From contig CAJJDI010000009.1 of NCBI GenBank assembly GCA_905182835.1, forward strand, positions 1-64,000: a stretch of 64,000 bases of DNA, given 5' to 3'. This document shows positions 28,367 through 37,870 of the stretch, one piece after another. Source of the stretch: an uncultured Flavobacteriaceae bacterium. Lineage in GTDB: Bacteria > Bacteroidota > Bacteroidia > Flavobacteriales > Flavobacteriaceae. Position 1 is the stretch's first letter; each line of letters begins with the position of its first letter. The translations under genes were made by a program, and so were the position numbers. Below the pieces are notes generated by a model. It was given only the letters and a program-made list of their open reading frames with translations. It ran no database searches and had not been told where the DNA came from.

Positions 28367-29370
28367 TATATAAAGCTTCTAAAGAGTGTGTATTTTAAAA
28401 TTAATTCTGTGGTCAAAAAGAAAACTGCTAGTAAAATATAAAGCCTATATTTTTCTTGATGATTATAATATTTTATTTCTTCAATATCAGATTTTTCTAA
28501 TTTATTTATTTCATTATAAATTTCTTCAAGTTTTTCATTATTAGTTGCTCTAAAATATTTCCCTCCAGTCATATCTGCTATTTCCATAAGCAAATTTTCA
28601 TCAATTTCAACTTGGATATTTGCATAACTAAATTTTCCCTTGCTATCGACTCCTACGGGTGAAAGTGCCATGCCGTTAGTTCCAATACCTATTGTGTAAA
28701 TTTTTATTCCATATTCAATTGCTAATTCAGCAGCTGTATTTGGGTCAATAAACCCAGAGTTATTAACTCCGTCAGTTAATAAAATTATAATTTTACTTTT
28801 AGCCTTACTGTCCTTAATTCTGTTGACAGATGTTGCTAATCCCATCCCTATTGCAGTGCCTCCTTCAATTATAGTATTGTATTTGATTTCATTTAGGGAT
28901 TTAATTATAATGTTTTTGTCACTAGTAATTGGAGTTTTAGTATAGCTCTCTCCAGCATACTCTACAAGACCTATTCGGTCATTTAAACGATCTAAAATAA
29001 AATTAGATGCAACGTTCTTTAAAGCTTCCAGCCTATTAGGTTTTAAATCTTTTGCTAACATACTAGCCGATACATCAATGGCCATAACAATATCAATACC
29101 TTGATTGTTTTTAACTTTGGTTGACACATCAATTATTTGAGGTCTTGCTAGGGCAATTATAATAAAAATTAAAGATAAAATTCTTAAAACATATAAAATA
29201 GGTTTTAATTTTGGAACTATTGAAGAGTAAGATAGAAAAGCAATGGTGTTAGGTAAAGAGATGCTATTATTTAATTTATTTTTTTTAATTATATACCACA
29301 AGCATATGATTGGAATAAGAAAAAGCATCCAGAAAAACTCAGGGTTTAAAAACTGTATTTTTAAAATCAT
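28366..29370 (-). CDS. batA: BatA: von Willebrand factor A membrane protein
   Basis: 334-aa VWA protein with N-terminal membrane helices (~12-28 and 58-75) and one at the C-terminus (~310-328). MIDAS residues are Asp99, Ser101 and Ser103 in 'MAIDVSASMLAKDLKPNRL', the Thr in 'GGTAIGMGL' and the Asp in 'LLTDGVNNSG'. It overlaps the preceding 548-aa gene by ATGA and batB by TAATG, so the whole cluster is translationally linked. Confidence 0.93.
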   Translation of the reverse strand: MILKIQFLNPEFFWMLFLIPIICLWYIIKKNKLNNSISLPNTIAFLSYSSIVPKLKPILYVLRILSLIFIIIALARPQIIDVSTKVKNNQGIDIVMAIDVSASMLAKDLKPNRLEALKNVASNFILDRLNDRIGLVEYAGESYTKTPITSDKNIIIKSLNEIKYNTIIEGGTAIGMGLATSVNRIKDSKAKSKIIILLTDGVNNSGFIDPNTAAELAIEYGIKIYTIGIGTNGMALSPVGVDSKGKFSYANIQVEIDENLLMEIADMTGGKYFRATNNEKLEEIYNEINKLEKSDIEEIKYYNHQEKYRLYILLAVFFLTTELILKYTLFRSFI

Positions 29371-31013
29371 AGCTGGTTTTTACTTTTCATTAGTTCAATT
29401 GAGCTGACTATTCTACTAATAATCTTTTCAATGTAATTATCGTTTTCTTGCCAAGACAAAAAGACTTGTTTGTAGTCTTCATTATTAGCAAATCCAAATA
29501 TTTTATATTTAGATTTATTATATTCATTAGGTTTTACAGATGGAAAATCAGCAGATCCATAAATTAATAACCCTTCTGCCTCATTCGGCGTTTGAAATGT
29601 CTCATATTTAGTGATGATATTTTTTACTCCTAATTTTTCAATTGTTTCAATGTTAAGATTCATCAATTCCTGTAATTTAGCACTGGAGCTGTTTTCGGGT
29701 AATTTAATATTAGTGATTGTAATATTTAGAGGGGATTTAAGATTCTGATAAATGAATTCTGAAATAGTAGTGCCATTATCAATACTAAATAAATAATTAT
29801 CACTATTTCTCTGTAAGACTATTGGAGTACTAATGGTTACAGCTGGTGCTCCGTAACTAGAGTTAACCCATTCTTTAGATTCAAGAAATAGTAAATTTTT
29901 GTTTCTAAAAATTGTATCATTTACATATCCAAATCCGTAAATAGTTATAGATATTAAATAAGTAGAAAGCAGTAAAAGTAAAATAAATACAAGTGTTTTT
30001 TTATTTCTTTTTTTAAACTTTAATCTCCTTAATTCTTCCTGTATTTTTAAGTTTTTCAATAGCTCTTCTTGACTTGGCTTTGGTAAAATTAATTTAATAT
30101 TATCAATTTCCTTTTTTAAAGATTCAAGATCACTTAAAGCTGTCTGATAGTCTGGTTCATGCTTTGCAAATTTAACAAGATCAGCTCTAGAAAATATACC
30201 ATCAATATTTTTAAGAGTCTTATTAGAGAATTTGTATTTTTTAGCAGTTTTCAACAAATCAAGTTTTTCAATTAACTCTTTAGTTGTGCACTCTAAAGCA
30301 TTTTTAATTATTTTCTCTTCTATAAAGTTTCTAACTATGAATGTTAAATTGGAATAGTAATTTTTAACATCATCATTTGATTCATATTTGAGTTTATCAA
30401 TTTTTTTAAGTTCATTAACAGCTTTTTCATAAGGCGTAAAATACTTTACTTCTATTTTTTGAATTGTAAATAAACTGAGTATTTTTTTTCTGTAGTAAAT
30501 AGCAAAAGCAATAATAGAAAGGGTACCAAAAACATAAAACCAATATAAATAATCAATTTGTGTGTTAGATTTCATAATGGGTTTAATCCCGTACATTCCT
30601 TGTTTGGTTGTATCTGTAACAACAGAACTAACTTTTATTTTGATTGAATCTAGTTGAAATTCTTTGTTTAAAAATTGAATTTTTTGAGTTGGAATATAAA
30701 AATCACCTGATTCAAAATGAGTCAACGCAAATTGTTTGCTTATAATGTATTTTTCATCTAAATAACTAGTGTCCTGTTTATATTCATTAATAAGTTCAAA
30801 TGGTGAAAAATCTTTATTCTCTGGAAAACTTATAATATTCAATGAATCTGTTATTACATTTATTTTATAAATAATTTGCTCTCCAATTTTAATGCTTGTC
30901 GTATCTACAGCGCTTGAAAAATCTTGGGCGTTAAGTTTTACAGAGAAAACAAATAACGTTACCATTAAAGTTCTTAATGAGATAAAATTATATGTTAAAA
31001 GATTAATTTTCAT
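29367..31013 (-). CDS. Two-helix membrane protein of the Bat operon (unnamed)
   Basis: 548-aa protein between the DUF58 gene and batA. It has a signal peptide (~1-30), a periplasmic beta-rich domain resembling the first BatD domain ('SIKIGEQIIYKINVITDSLN'), a membrane helix (~155-172), a cytoplasmic helical region of ~170 residues ('NELKKIDKLKYESNDDVKNY'), a second membrane helix (~343-363) and a C-terminal domain of ~180 residues of unknown fold. The helical part recalls DUF4381-type proteins that occupy this operon position. A second extracytoplasmic domain makes it longer than those. Function inferred only from context. Confidence 0.75.
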   Translation of the reverse strand: MKINLLTYNFISLRTLMVTLFVFSVKLNAQDFSSAVDTTSIKIGEQIIYKINVITDSLNIISFPENKDFSPFELINEYKQDTSYLDEKYIISKQFALTHFESGDFYIPTQKIQFLNKEFQLDSIKIKVSSVVTDTTKQGMYGIKPIMKSNTQIDYLYWFYVFGTLSIIAFAIYYRKKILSLFTIQKIEVKYFTPYEKAVNELKKIDKLKYESNDDVKNYYSNLTFIVRNFIEEKIIKNALECTTKELIEKLDLLKTAKKYKFSNKTLKNIDGIFSRADLVKFAKHEPDYQTALSDLESLKKEIDNIKLILPKPSQEELLKNLKIQEELRRLKFKKRNKKTLVFILLLLLSTYLISITIYGFGYVNDTIFRNKNLLFLESKEWVNSSYGAPAVTISTPIVLQRNSDNYLFSIDNGTTISEFIYQNLKSPLNITITNIKLPENSSSAKLQELMNLNIETIEKLGVKNIITKYETFQTPNEAEGLLIYGSADFPSVKPNEYNKSKYKIFGFANNEDYKQVFLSWQENDNYIEKIISRIVSSIELMKSKNQL

Positions 31014-31016
31014 TTA

Positions 31017-31883
31017 CTATCTGTTTTTAAAATATCCCAATAACTTTTTAACATAGCTATCGTCAGTTCCACAGTTTATTACCCCTGCTCCTGAGCGTTT
31101 AAAATTACTTTCAAATGTTTTTACATTTAATAAATACTGATTTTGGTACGAGGATCTAACTTTAGATGAGCTGGTATTGATAGTCGAACGAATTCCTGTT
31201 TCATTATCTAAAACTTCTATAACCCCTAAATTAGGTATTGATTCTTCACTTTTATCGAAAATTCTAATTCCTGTAATATCATGTTTAGAAGAACTGATTT
31301 TTAAACTTTTAAAATAATCTTCAGAGATGAAGTCAGAAATAATAAACACAATTGACTTGTTTTTTTGGATGTTGGATAAAAATTTAAGTGCACTGTGAAT
31401 ATCTGTTTTTTTATTTAGAGGTTTAAACTCTAATAACTCTCTAATTATTCTGAGAATATGTATTTTCCCTTTTTTAGGAGGAATGTACAATTCAATAATA
31501 TCCGTAAACAGAATTAAACCAATCTTATCATTATTCTTATTGGCAGAGAAAGATAATGTGGCTGCTATTTCAGTAACATATTCATTTTTAAAGACGTTAT
31601 TAGTGCCAAAAAACTTTGATCCTGACACGTCTACCATTAACATTAAAGTTTGTTCTCTTTCCTCTTCAAAAACCTTAATAAATGGTTCATTATACCTAGC
31701 TGTCACGTTCCAATCAATTGCTCTTACGTCATCTCCAATTTGATACTGTCTAACTTCACTAAAAGTCATGCCTTTCCCTTTAAAAGTAGAGTGATATTCC
31801 CCGCCAAAAATATGGTCAGATAATCTTCTAGTTTTAATTTCAATTTTTCTAACTTTTTTTAAAAGATCTTTCGTATCCATCAA
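31017..31883 (-). CDS. DUF58 protein (VWA-like) of the Bat operon
   Basis: 288-aa cytoplasmic protein of the DUF58 family, often next to moxR. The N-terminal hallmark is 'GDDVRAIDWNVTARYNEPFI', and a VWA-like core begins 'LMLMVDVSGSKFFG', with Asp-x-Ser-x-Ser preserved. Two ATG codons are adjacent; either can start. It lies 19 bases after moxR and 3 bases before the 548-aa gene. MoxR/DUF58 pairs are thought to be a chaperone-like ATPase and its VWA partner. Confidence 0.92.
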   Translation of the reverse strand: MMDTKDLLKKVRKIEIKTRRLSDHIFGGEYHSTFKGKGMTFSEVRQYQIGDDVRAIDWNVTARYNEPFIKVFEEEREQTLMLMVDVSGSKFFGTNNVFKNEYVTEIAATLSFSANKNNDKIGLILFTDIIELYIPPKKGKIHILRIIRELLEFKPLNKKTDIHSALKFLSNIQKNKSIVFIISDFISEDYFKSLKISSSKHDITGIRIFDKSEESIPNLGVIEVLDNETGIRSTINTSSSKVRSSYQNQYLLNVKTFESNFKRSGAGVINCGTDDSYVKKLLGYFKNR

Positions 31884-31902
31884 TCTAAATTATTTTAATA
31901 AA

Positions 31903-32898
31903 TTATGGGACCTCAATTTTATTTACAATCTTATTTATAATGTCTATAGAAGTTAAGTTTTCTGCCTCAGCCTCATAAGTAATTCCTATTCTATGTCTTA
32001 ACACGTCATGTACAACTGCTCTAACATCCTCTGGAATTACGTATCCTCTTCTTTTAATAAAAGCATAACATTTTGATGCTAACGCTAAATTAATACTACC
32101 TCTTGGCGACGCTCCAAAAGAAATTAAAGGCTCAAGTTCAGAAAGGTTATATCTAGAAGGCTCTCTGGTTGCAAAAATTATATCTAATATATAAGATTCA
32201 ATCTTTTCGTCCATATAAACCTCATTAATTGTGTCTTGAGCTTTTATAATTTCTTTAATTGTAACTACAGGATTTATTTTTTCAAAACTCCCAGATAAAT
32301 TAGCCCTAATAATCAACTTTTCTTCCTCCATTTTGGGGTAATCGACAACTGTTTTTAACATAAACCTATCCACTTGTGCTTCAGGGAGAGTGTAAGTCCC
32401 TTCTTGTTCTACAGGATTCTGAGTTGCCATAACTAAAAAAGGTTTATCTAGTTTAAAAGTTTCATCACCAATTGTAACTTGTTTTTCTTGCATTGCTTCA
32501 AGTAATGCAGATTGCACTTTTGCAGGTGCTCTATTTATTTCATCAGCTAAAACAAAGTTTGCAAAAATAGGTCCCTTTTTAACAGAAAATTTAGTTTCCT
32601 TTATATTGTAAATTTGTGTACCTACAACATCTGCAGGTAATAAATCTGGTGTAAATTGGATTCTACTAAAAGATCCTTTAATCGCTTGAGACAATGAATT
32701 AATGACTAAAGTTTTCGCTAAACCAGGAACACCCTCCAATAGGATATGACCTTTACCAAGAAGTCCAATTAATAATCTTTCTATCATGGATTTTTGACCT
32801 ACAATGACCTTATTAAGTTCAAATAAAAGCAAATCAATAAAAGCACTTTCCTTTTCAATTTTCTCGTTAATTTCCTTGATATTTATTTTATTTTCCAT
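31903..32898 (-). CDS. MoxR-family AAA+ ATPase
   Basis: 331-aa AAA+ ATPase, first gene of the Bat operon. Walker A 'GVPGLAKT' (56-63) and Walker B 'VLADE' (116-120) are intact, followed by sensor-like 'LVMATQNPVEQEGTYTLPEA' and the arginine-containing C-terminal lid ('LISFGASPRGSINLALASK'). MoxR enzymes act with VWA partners, which are encoded immediately downstream. The 156-base gap to the divergent dehydrogenase gene must hold its promoter, but no exact TAnnTTTG box was found there. Confidence 0.96.
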   Translation of the reverse strand: MENKINIKEINEKIEKESAFIDLLLFELNKVIVGQKSMIERLLIGLLGKGHILLEGVPGLAKTLVINSLSQAIKGSFSRIQFTPDLLPADVVGTQIYNIKETKFSVKKGPIFANFVLADEINRAPAKVQSALLEAMQEKQVTIGDETFKLDKPFLVMATQNPVEQEGTYTLPEAQVDRFMLKTVVDYPKMEEEKLIIRANLSGSFEKINPVVTIKEIIKAQDTINEVYMDEKIESYILDIIFATREPSRYNLSELEPLISFGASPRGSINLALASKCYAFIKRRGYVIPEDVRAVVHDVLRHRIGITYEAEAENLTSIDIINKIVNKIEVP

Positions 32899-33054
32899 TC
32901 TTTTAGTTTTAATTTTATAAAGCTACATTAATAACTCCTGCAATTTGTTAAATAATTTATTTTTTCCCTGTTAATAATTGGTTAAAAAAACAAAATTTAA
33001 CAATAATTTTAACATATTTTTAAATAATCTTTAATAGATGTATATATTTATAGA

Positions 33055-33819
33055 ATGAATAAAATAGCATTAATTACTGGAGCAACTAGTGGGATTGGTA
33101 AAGCTACCGCATATGAATTAGCTAAAATTGGGTTTAAACTTATTCTTTGTGGGCGAAGAAAAACAGTTCTAGAAGAAATTGAAAAGGATCTAGCTAATGT
33201 TACCTCAGCAATATCTTTATGCTTTGATGTATCTGTTAATTCTGAAGTTAATATGGCTATTAATAATTTACCAAAAGACTGGATTAATATAGATGTATTA
33301 ATTAATAATGCAGGTAATGCTCATGGTATGAATCTTTTTCAAGAAGGGAGTATTGATGATTGGGACAAAATGATGGACATCAACGTTAAAGGCCTAATGT
33401 ATGTTACAAAGTCAATTATTAATACTATGGTTACAAACTCAACTGGTCATATTATTAATATTGGATCACTAGCAGGCAGAGAGGTTTACCCTATGGGTAA
33501 TGTATATTGCGCAAGTAAATATGCCGTAAAGGCCCTTAGTCAAAGTCTAAGAATGGACTTAAACAAGCATAATATTAAGGTTTCGGAAATTAACCCTGGT
33601 CTAGTAGAAACATCATTCTCTGATGTAAGGTTTAAAGGCGATCTTAAAAAAGCAAATTCTGTTTACAAAGGATATAAAGCACTACAGGCAGAAGATATAG
33701 CAGAGATAATCTCTTTTGTTATAACTAGACCCTACCATGTAAACGTTGCCGATTTACTTGTCTTACCTTCAGCTCAAGCTAGTAGTACGGTTATTAATAA
33801 AAATGAGAAAAAATCATAA
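33055..33819 (+). CDS. Short-chain dehydrogenase/reductase (YdfG-like)
   Basis: 254-aa classical SDR. Cofactor motif 'TGATSGIG' (8-15), 'NNAG' (84-87), and the catalytic Ser138-Tyr151-Lys155 with 'YCASK' are all present. 'GRR' after the second strand (about 33-35) favours NADP. The sequence resembles YdfG-type 3-hydroxy acid/serine dehydrogenases ('MDINVKGLMYVTKSI', 'EINPGLVETSFSDVRFKGD'). The true substrate is not known. It is divergent from moxR and ends 21 bases from the convergent aldehyde dehydrogenase. Confidence 0.92.
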   Translation: MNKIALITGATSGIGKATAYELAKIGFKLILCGRRKTVLEEIEKDLANVTSAISLCFDVSVNSEVNMAINNLPKDWINIDVLINNAGNAHGMNLFQEGSIDDWDKMMDINVKGLMYVTKSIINTMVTNSTGHIINIGSLAGREVYPMGNVYCASKYAVKALSQSLRMDLNKHNIKVSEINPGLVETSFSDVRFKGDLKKANSVYKGYKALQAEDIAEIISFVITRPYHVNVADLLVLPSAQASSTVINKNEKKS

Positions 33820-33840
33820 AAAGGTAGAAATCACAATTTC

Positions 33841-35388
33841 TTATAAATCAAACTTTATGCCCTGGGCTAGTGGAAGATCTGTTGTGTAATTTATAGTATT
33901 AGTTTGTCTTCTCATGTATACTTTCCAAGCATCAGAACCAGATTCTCTTCCTCCACCAGTATCTTTTTCACCACCAAATGCTCCACCGATTTCAGCTCCC
34001 GAGGTACCAATATTTACATTGGCAATACCACAGTCAGATCCATTAACAGAAAGGAATAATTCCGCTTCTCTAAGATTATTTGTCATAATAGATGACGATA
34101 ACCCTTGTTTTACGTCGTTTTGAATGTTTATAGCATTTTCAACTGAACCAGTGTATTTTAAAAGATATAAAACTGGAGCAAATGTTTCATGCTGAACAAT
34201 ATTAAAATTAGCTTCAGCTTCTGCAATGGCTGGTTTTACATAACAACCACTCTCATAACCATCTCCAGATAAAACACCTCCTTCAACAATGATTTTTCCA
34301 CCCTCTTTAACAACTTCAGTTAATGCTTTGTTATAAGAAACAACAGCTTGAGTGTCAATCAGTGGTCCAACATGATTAGATTCATCTAAAGGATTTCCAA
34401 TTTTTAATTGTTTATATGCCTCAACCAATGCGCTCTTAACTTCATTATATATGGTCTCATGAATAATTAATCTTCTTGTGCTGGTACATCTTTGTCCTGC
34501 AGTTCCTACAGCTCCAAAAACAGAGCCCATTACAGTCATTTTAATATCTGAGTCAGGGGATACAATTATTGCATTATTTCCACCAAGTTCTAAAAGAGAT
34601 TTTCCTAATCTACCAGCAACCTCACTGGCAACAATTTTCCCCATTCTAGTAGATCCTGTAGCTGAAATTAAAGGGACTCTTGTGTCTTTACTCATAAATT
34701 CACCTACTTTAAAATCTCCATTTACCAAACAAGAAACTCCCTCTGGAATGTTATTTTCCTTCAACACTGATGCTATAATATTTTGACAGGCAATTCCACA
34801 CAATGGAGTTTTTTCACTGGGTTTCCAGACACAAACATCTCCACAAACCCATGCCAATGCAGTGTTCCATGCCCAAACTGCTACCGGAAAATTAAAGGCA
34901 GAAATAATGCCTACTATTCCCAATGAGTGATACTGTTCATACATTCTATGCCCAGGTCTTTCACTATGCATTGTTAAACCATGAAGCTGTCGTGATAAAC
35001 CAACTGCAAAATCACATATATCAATCATTTCCTGAACTTCACCAAGACCTTCTTGGTAGCTCTTTCCCATTTCATAAGAAACTAACTTCCCTAAAGGTTC
35101 TTTAAATTCTCTAAGTTTATTCCCAAACTGTCGAACTAACTCTCCTCTTTCTGGTGCCGTCCTGCTTCTCCATTGGATAAACGCACCTGATGCTGTTTTA
35201 ATAATTTTTTCATAATCCTCATTGGTAGTTGAAGAAACACTAGCTATTAATTTTCCGTCAACAGGTGAAAAACTATCTATGTTTTTGCCAGAAGAGAAAA
35301 AGGTTGATCCAGTTGAAGAACCTAAGTTGTTTTTCTTAACTCCAAGAATTTCTAATGCTTTATTAATTCCAAATTCAGAAATATTCAT
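33841..35388 (-). CDS. ALDH7-type aldehyde dehydrogenase (aminoadipate-semialdehyde type)
   Basis: 515-aa NAD-dependent aldehyde dehydrogenase of the antiquitin (ALDH7) group, which oxidises alpha-aminoadipic semialdehyde in lysine breakdown and related aldehydes. Catalytic Cys301 in 'GTAGQRCTSTRRL', Glu267 in 'LLELGGNNAI', Asn166 in 'SAFNFP' and Lys189 in 'WKPSEKTP' are intact. The 'HRMYEQYHSLGIVGIISAFN' region and the double-Asn 'ELGGNN' are typical of ALDH7. No other lysine genes adjoin, so the pathway is inferred from family. It has its own promoter. Confidence 0.92.
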   Translation of the reverse strand: MNISEFGINKALEILGVKKNNLGSSTGSTFFSSGKNIDSFSPVDGKLIASVSSTTNEDYEKIIKTASGAFIQWRSRTAPERGELVRQFGNKLREFKEPLGKLVSYEMGKSYQEGLGEVQEMIDICDFAVGLSRQLHGLTMHSERPGHRMYEQYHSLGIVGIISAFNFPVAVWAWNTALAWVCGDVCVWKPSEKTPLCGIACQNIIASVLKENNIPEGVSCLVNGDFKVGEFMSKDTRVPLISATGSTRMGKIVASEVAGRLGKSLLELGGNNAIIVSPDSDIKMTVMGSVFGAVGTAGQRCTSTRRLIIHETIYNEVKSALVEAYKQLKIGNPLDESNHVGPLIDTQAVVSYNKALTEVVKEGGKIIVEGGVLSGDGYESGCYVKPAIAEAEANFNIVQHETFAPVLYLLKYTGSVENAINIQNDVKQGLSSSIMTNNLREAELFLSVNGSDCGIANVNIGTSGAEIGGAFGGEKDTGGGRESGSDAWKVYMRRQTNTINYTTDLPLAQGIKFDL

Positions 35389-35429
35389 ATTTGATGTTTT
35401 TGTTTGTGAGTGCGAAGATAATCATTTAG

Positions 35430-35437
35430 CAAAAATA
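35430..35437 (-). promoter_or_regulatory. -7 promoter box of the aldehyde dehydrogenase gene
   Basis: TATTTTTG on the minus strand is an exact TAnnTTTG match, ~42 bases before the start codon and just before the end of the CYTH gene. A -33 box at the expected distance is not obvious. Confidence 0.4.
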
Positions 35438-35440
35438 AAT

Positions 35441-35908
35441 CTACCAACTTTTAAATGGATTGCTAATTAAATTTAAGTTATAATATTTATTATCTCCAGT
35501 TATTTCTTTGCCAATCCAAGTTGGTAATACTAATTTTTGTTCAATAGTTTTTAATTCCACTTCAGCAACTACCAGCCCTAGATTGTTGTTAAGAAATTCA
35601 TCTACCTCAATAATTACTTCGTTGTATTTGACAAAATATCTGTTTTTTAAAATCACTTCCCCTTCGCAAAGATTCATTAATGCCAAAGCCTCATCAATAG
35701 GGATTTTTTTTTCCCATTCAAATCTACTTCTTCCGCTGTTTTTAGAAATTCCTTTAATTGTAATAAACCCTTCATTTTCAACAATTCTTATTCTTACAGA
35801 TTTTGCTGGGTTTTTATTAAAATAAGCCTGAGTGAATAATTTCACTTTAAAGGCTAGAGCTTTATATTTTTCTGTATTAACTAAAAATTTTCTTTCTATT
35901 TCTATCAA
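35441..35908 (-). CDS. CYTH-domain phosphatase-like protein
   Basis: 155-aa CYTH (triphosphate tunnel) protein. The hallmark ExExK is Glu3, Glu5, Lys7 in 'MIEIERKFLV'. Charged strands that line the tunnel include 'SVRIRIVENEGFITIKG' and 'VIIEVDEFLNNNLGLVVAEV'. Bacterial relatives hydrolyse inorganic triphosphate or, rarely, act as class IV adenylate cyclases. It lies 7 bases after pyk on the same strand, in the usual Flavobacteriia neighbourhood. Confidence 0.9.
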   Translation of the reverse strand: MIEIERKFLVNTEKYKALAFKVKLFTQAYFNKNPAKSVRIRIVENEGFITIKGISKNSGRSRFEWEKKIPIDEALALMNLCEGEVILKNRYFVKYNEVIIEVDEFLNNNLGLVVAEVELKTIEQKLVLPTWIGKEITGDNKYYNLNLISNPFKSW

Positions 35909-35915
35909 AATAATT

Positions 35916-37346
35916 TCAACTTACATGATTTACCCTTAAGGTGTTCACCATACCTTTTTCTTTTATTGGCATAGCCGCTAAACTAATAGTAAAATCTCCC
36001 TTTGAGAAGTACCCTTTAGACTCCGCTATATCACTAATTTCCTGAATGGTTGTATCTGTACTACTATATTTATCGTAGAAAAAAGCCTTAACTCCCCATA
36101 ATAAGCTTAATCTATTTAAAATTCTTCTGTTAGAAGTAAATACTAAAATATTTGAGTGAGGCCTCCATGCAGATATTTGAAAGGCTGTATAACCGCTATT
36201 AGTAAGAGTCATAATAGCTTTTGCGTTAATTTCATCAGCCATATGAGATGCGTGAAAACAAACAGATTTTGTTATGTATCTATTTGTTTTTATTTCGGGA
36301 GGTGATACAGGTACTTTTATTAAATTAGAATACTCAACAGATTCTATTATTTTAGATATCTGTTTTATTACTTCAACGGGGAACTTACCTACTGATGTTT
36401 CTCCGCTCAACATAACAGCATCTGCGCCATCAATAATAGAGTTTGCAACATCGTTTACTTCTGCTCTAGATGGAGTTAGACTTTCCATCATGCTCTCCAT
36501 CATTTGAGTAGCAATAATTACAGGGATTCTACCCTCTTTCGCTTTAAGAACTAAGGTTTTTTGTATTAATGGGACTTGCTCACAAGGAACTTCAACCCCT
36601 AAGTCACCTCTTGCAACCATAAGGCCGTCACAATTTTGAATTATTTCATCAATTGCCTTAACCGCCTCGGGTTTTTCAATTTTAGCTATTACAGGGATCT
36701 TTACATCCGAGTATTTCATAATTAATTTGTTTAAATCAATTAAATCTTGGGCGTGTCTAACAAAAGATAGGGCAAACCAATCAACTTCTTGTGAAATAGC
36801 AAAAATAGCATCTGCTTTATCTTTAACAGTTAACGCAGGTAAAGAAACCTTAGTGTTTGGTAGGTTAACTCCCTTATTAGATCTTATAACACCATCCAAT
36901 ATAGCTCTTGCTTCAACAATATTTTTTTTATTAGTGCTCGTTATTTCAAAAATTAGCTTTCCATCATCAACTAATATGGTTTCTCCAACCTTCACATCCT
37001 GGGCAAAATTCACATAGCTCATGTAAAACACATTCTTAGTGGCAGTAAATTTATCTCCGGTTTTAAAAGTTATTAATTCTCCTTTTTTAACTTTATATTC
37101 ATTCTCTACTTCTCCAATTCTAATTTTCGGGCCCTGTAGGTCTGCTAAAATAGCTGCATTGTAGCTGTACTTCTTGTTTAATTCTCTAATTACACCAATT
37201 GTTTTTTCAACATCGGTATGTACTGCATGTGAGAAGTTAATTCTAAACACGTTAACACCTTCTTCTAGTAATTGCTTCAGAACCTTTTTTGAATTAACTG
37301 CTGGCCCTAGAGTTGCTACTATTTTAGTTTTTTTATTATGATTCAT
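35916..37346 (-). CDS. pyk: Pyruvate kinase
   Basis: 476-aa glycolytic enzyme making pyruvate and ATP from phosphoenolpyruvate and ADP. Active-site residues: Arg35/Asn37 in 'NVFRINFSHA', catalytic Lys222 and metal-binding Glu224 in 'VIAKIEKPEA', and Asp248 in 'MVARGDLGVEVP'. The C-terminal domain ends 'MVNTLRVNHVS'. The ATG overlaps the IPExxxVDY gene stop by one base (TAATG). Confidence 0.97.
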   Translation of the reverse strand: MNHNKKTKIVATLGPAVNSKKVLKQLLEEGVNVFRINFSHAVHTDVEKTIGVIRELNKKYSYNAAILADLQGPKIRIGEVENEYKVKKGELITFKTGDKFTATKNVFYMSYVNFAQDVKVGETILVDDGKLIFEITSTNKKNIVEARAILDGVIRSNKGVNLPNTKVSLPALTVKDKADAIFAISQEVDWFALSFVRHAQDLIDLNKLIMKYSDVKIPVIAKIEKPEAVKAIDEIIQNCDGLMVARGDLGVEVPCEQVPLIQKTLVLKAKEGRIPVIIATQMMESMMESLTPSRAEVNDVANSIIDGADAVMLSGETSVGKFPVEVIKQISKIIESVEYSNLIKVPVSPPEIKTNRYITKSVCFHASHMADEINAKAIMTLTNSGYTAFQISAWRPHSNILVFTSNRRILNRLSLLWGVKAFFYDKYSSTDTTIQEISDIAESKGYFSKGDFTISLAAMPIKEKGMVNTLRVNHVS

Positions 37347-37828
37347 TATGAAAAATTTAAATTCTCTTTATTTTTAATTTTTTTTAAATTCAAATTGTAA
37401 ACTGAAATTATATTTGGAATTTTATTAATTGAGTTTATAATTTCAGTTGTATTTAGTGAATTAATATTATACTCTATTTTTAGAAAAAAATCTACTTGAT
37501 TTAATTCACTTATTAGTTTGTTTTTTTTTAAATCAATCTCCGTGTCTTTAAAAAGTAGAGATCCTTTAATTTCATTCTTAGTGTTTAAAAAAGAACTGTT
37601 TGAAATTAAATTCCAATTTAACAAATTATCTTCATCTTCATATTCAAAAATTGAGTAAAATCCGTTTTGACCAGAAATATCTAAATCTTTTGACATTCTT
37701 TTGAGGTCTATATTTAAAAATTTGTTCAGAAAAAAAGCAAGTCTATGATCTATTAAAACCGTGTGTATAGCTAATAAATAATATTGAAGAAATTCTTGCT
37801 CTGGAAAAATAAATTTTCTAATAGCCAT
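37346..37828 (-). CDS. IPExxxVDY-family protein
   Basis: A small Bacteroidota-specific protein of unknown function, normally found between rnc and pyk, as here. The name-giving motif is degenerate: 'LISELNQVDFFLKI' has Ile-Ser-Glu...Val-Asp-Phe. The start is set at 'MAIRKFIF' (160 aa), like relatives; an ATG three codons upstream (37837) would give 163 aa. No signal peptide or membrane segment. A -7 box with an inverted repeat lies just upstream, so this gene and pyk can be transcribed apart from acpP-fabF-rnc. Confidence 0.82.
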   Translation of the reverse strand: MAIRKFIFPEQEFLQYYLLAIHTVLIDHRLAFFLNKFLNIDLKRMSKDLDISGQNGFYSIFEYEDEDNLLNWNLISNSSFLNTKNEIKGSLLFKDTEIDLKKNKLISELNQVDFFLKIEYNINSLNTTEIINSINKIPNIISVYNLNLKKIKNKENLNFS

Positions 37829-37847
37829 AATCAACATATATAATTAG

Positions 37848-37855
37848 CAAATATA
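37848..37855 (-). promoter_or_regulatory. -7 promoter box of IPExxxVDY-pyk
   Basis: TATATTTG on the minus strand matches TAnnTTTG exactly, about 10-20 bases before the start codon. It is embedded in the inverted repeat at 37849-37870. Confidence 0.45.
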
Positions 37856-37870
37856 ATTCTAATTATATTT
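37849..37870. repeat. 10-bp perfect inverted repeat over the IPExxxVDY promoter
   Basis: AAATATAATT (37849-37858) and AATTATATTT (37861-37870) with only CT between them. It overlaps the -7 box and could be an operator or a cruciform-forming element; AT-rich palindromes can also arise by chance. Confidence 0.6.

Noticed and set aside
33820..33842. Small hairpin AGAAAT-CACA-ATTTCT between the convergent dehydrogenase genes
   Set aside because: A six-pair AT stem without a good T-run is too weak to call a terminator.
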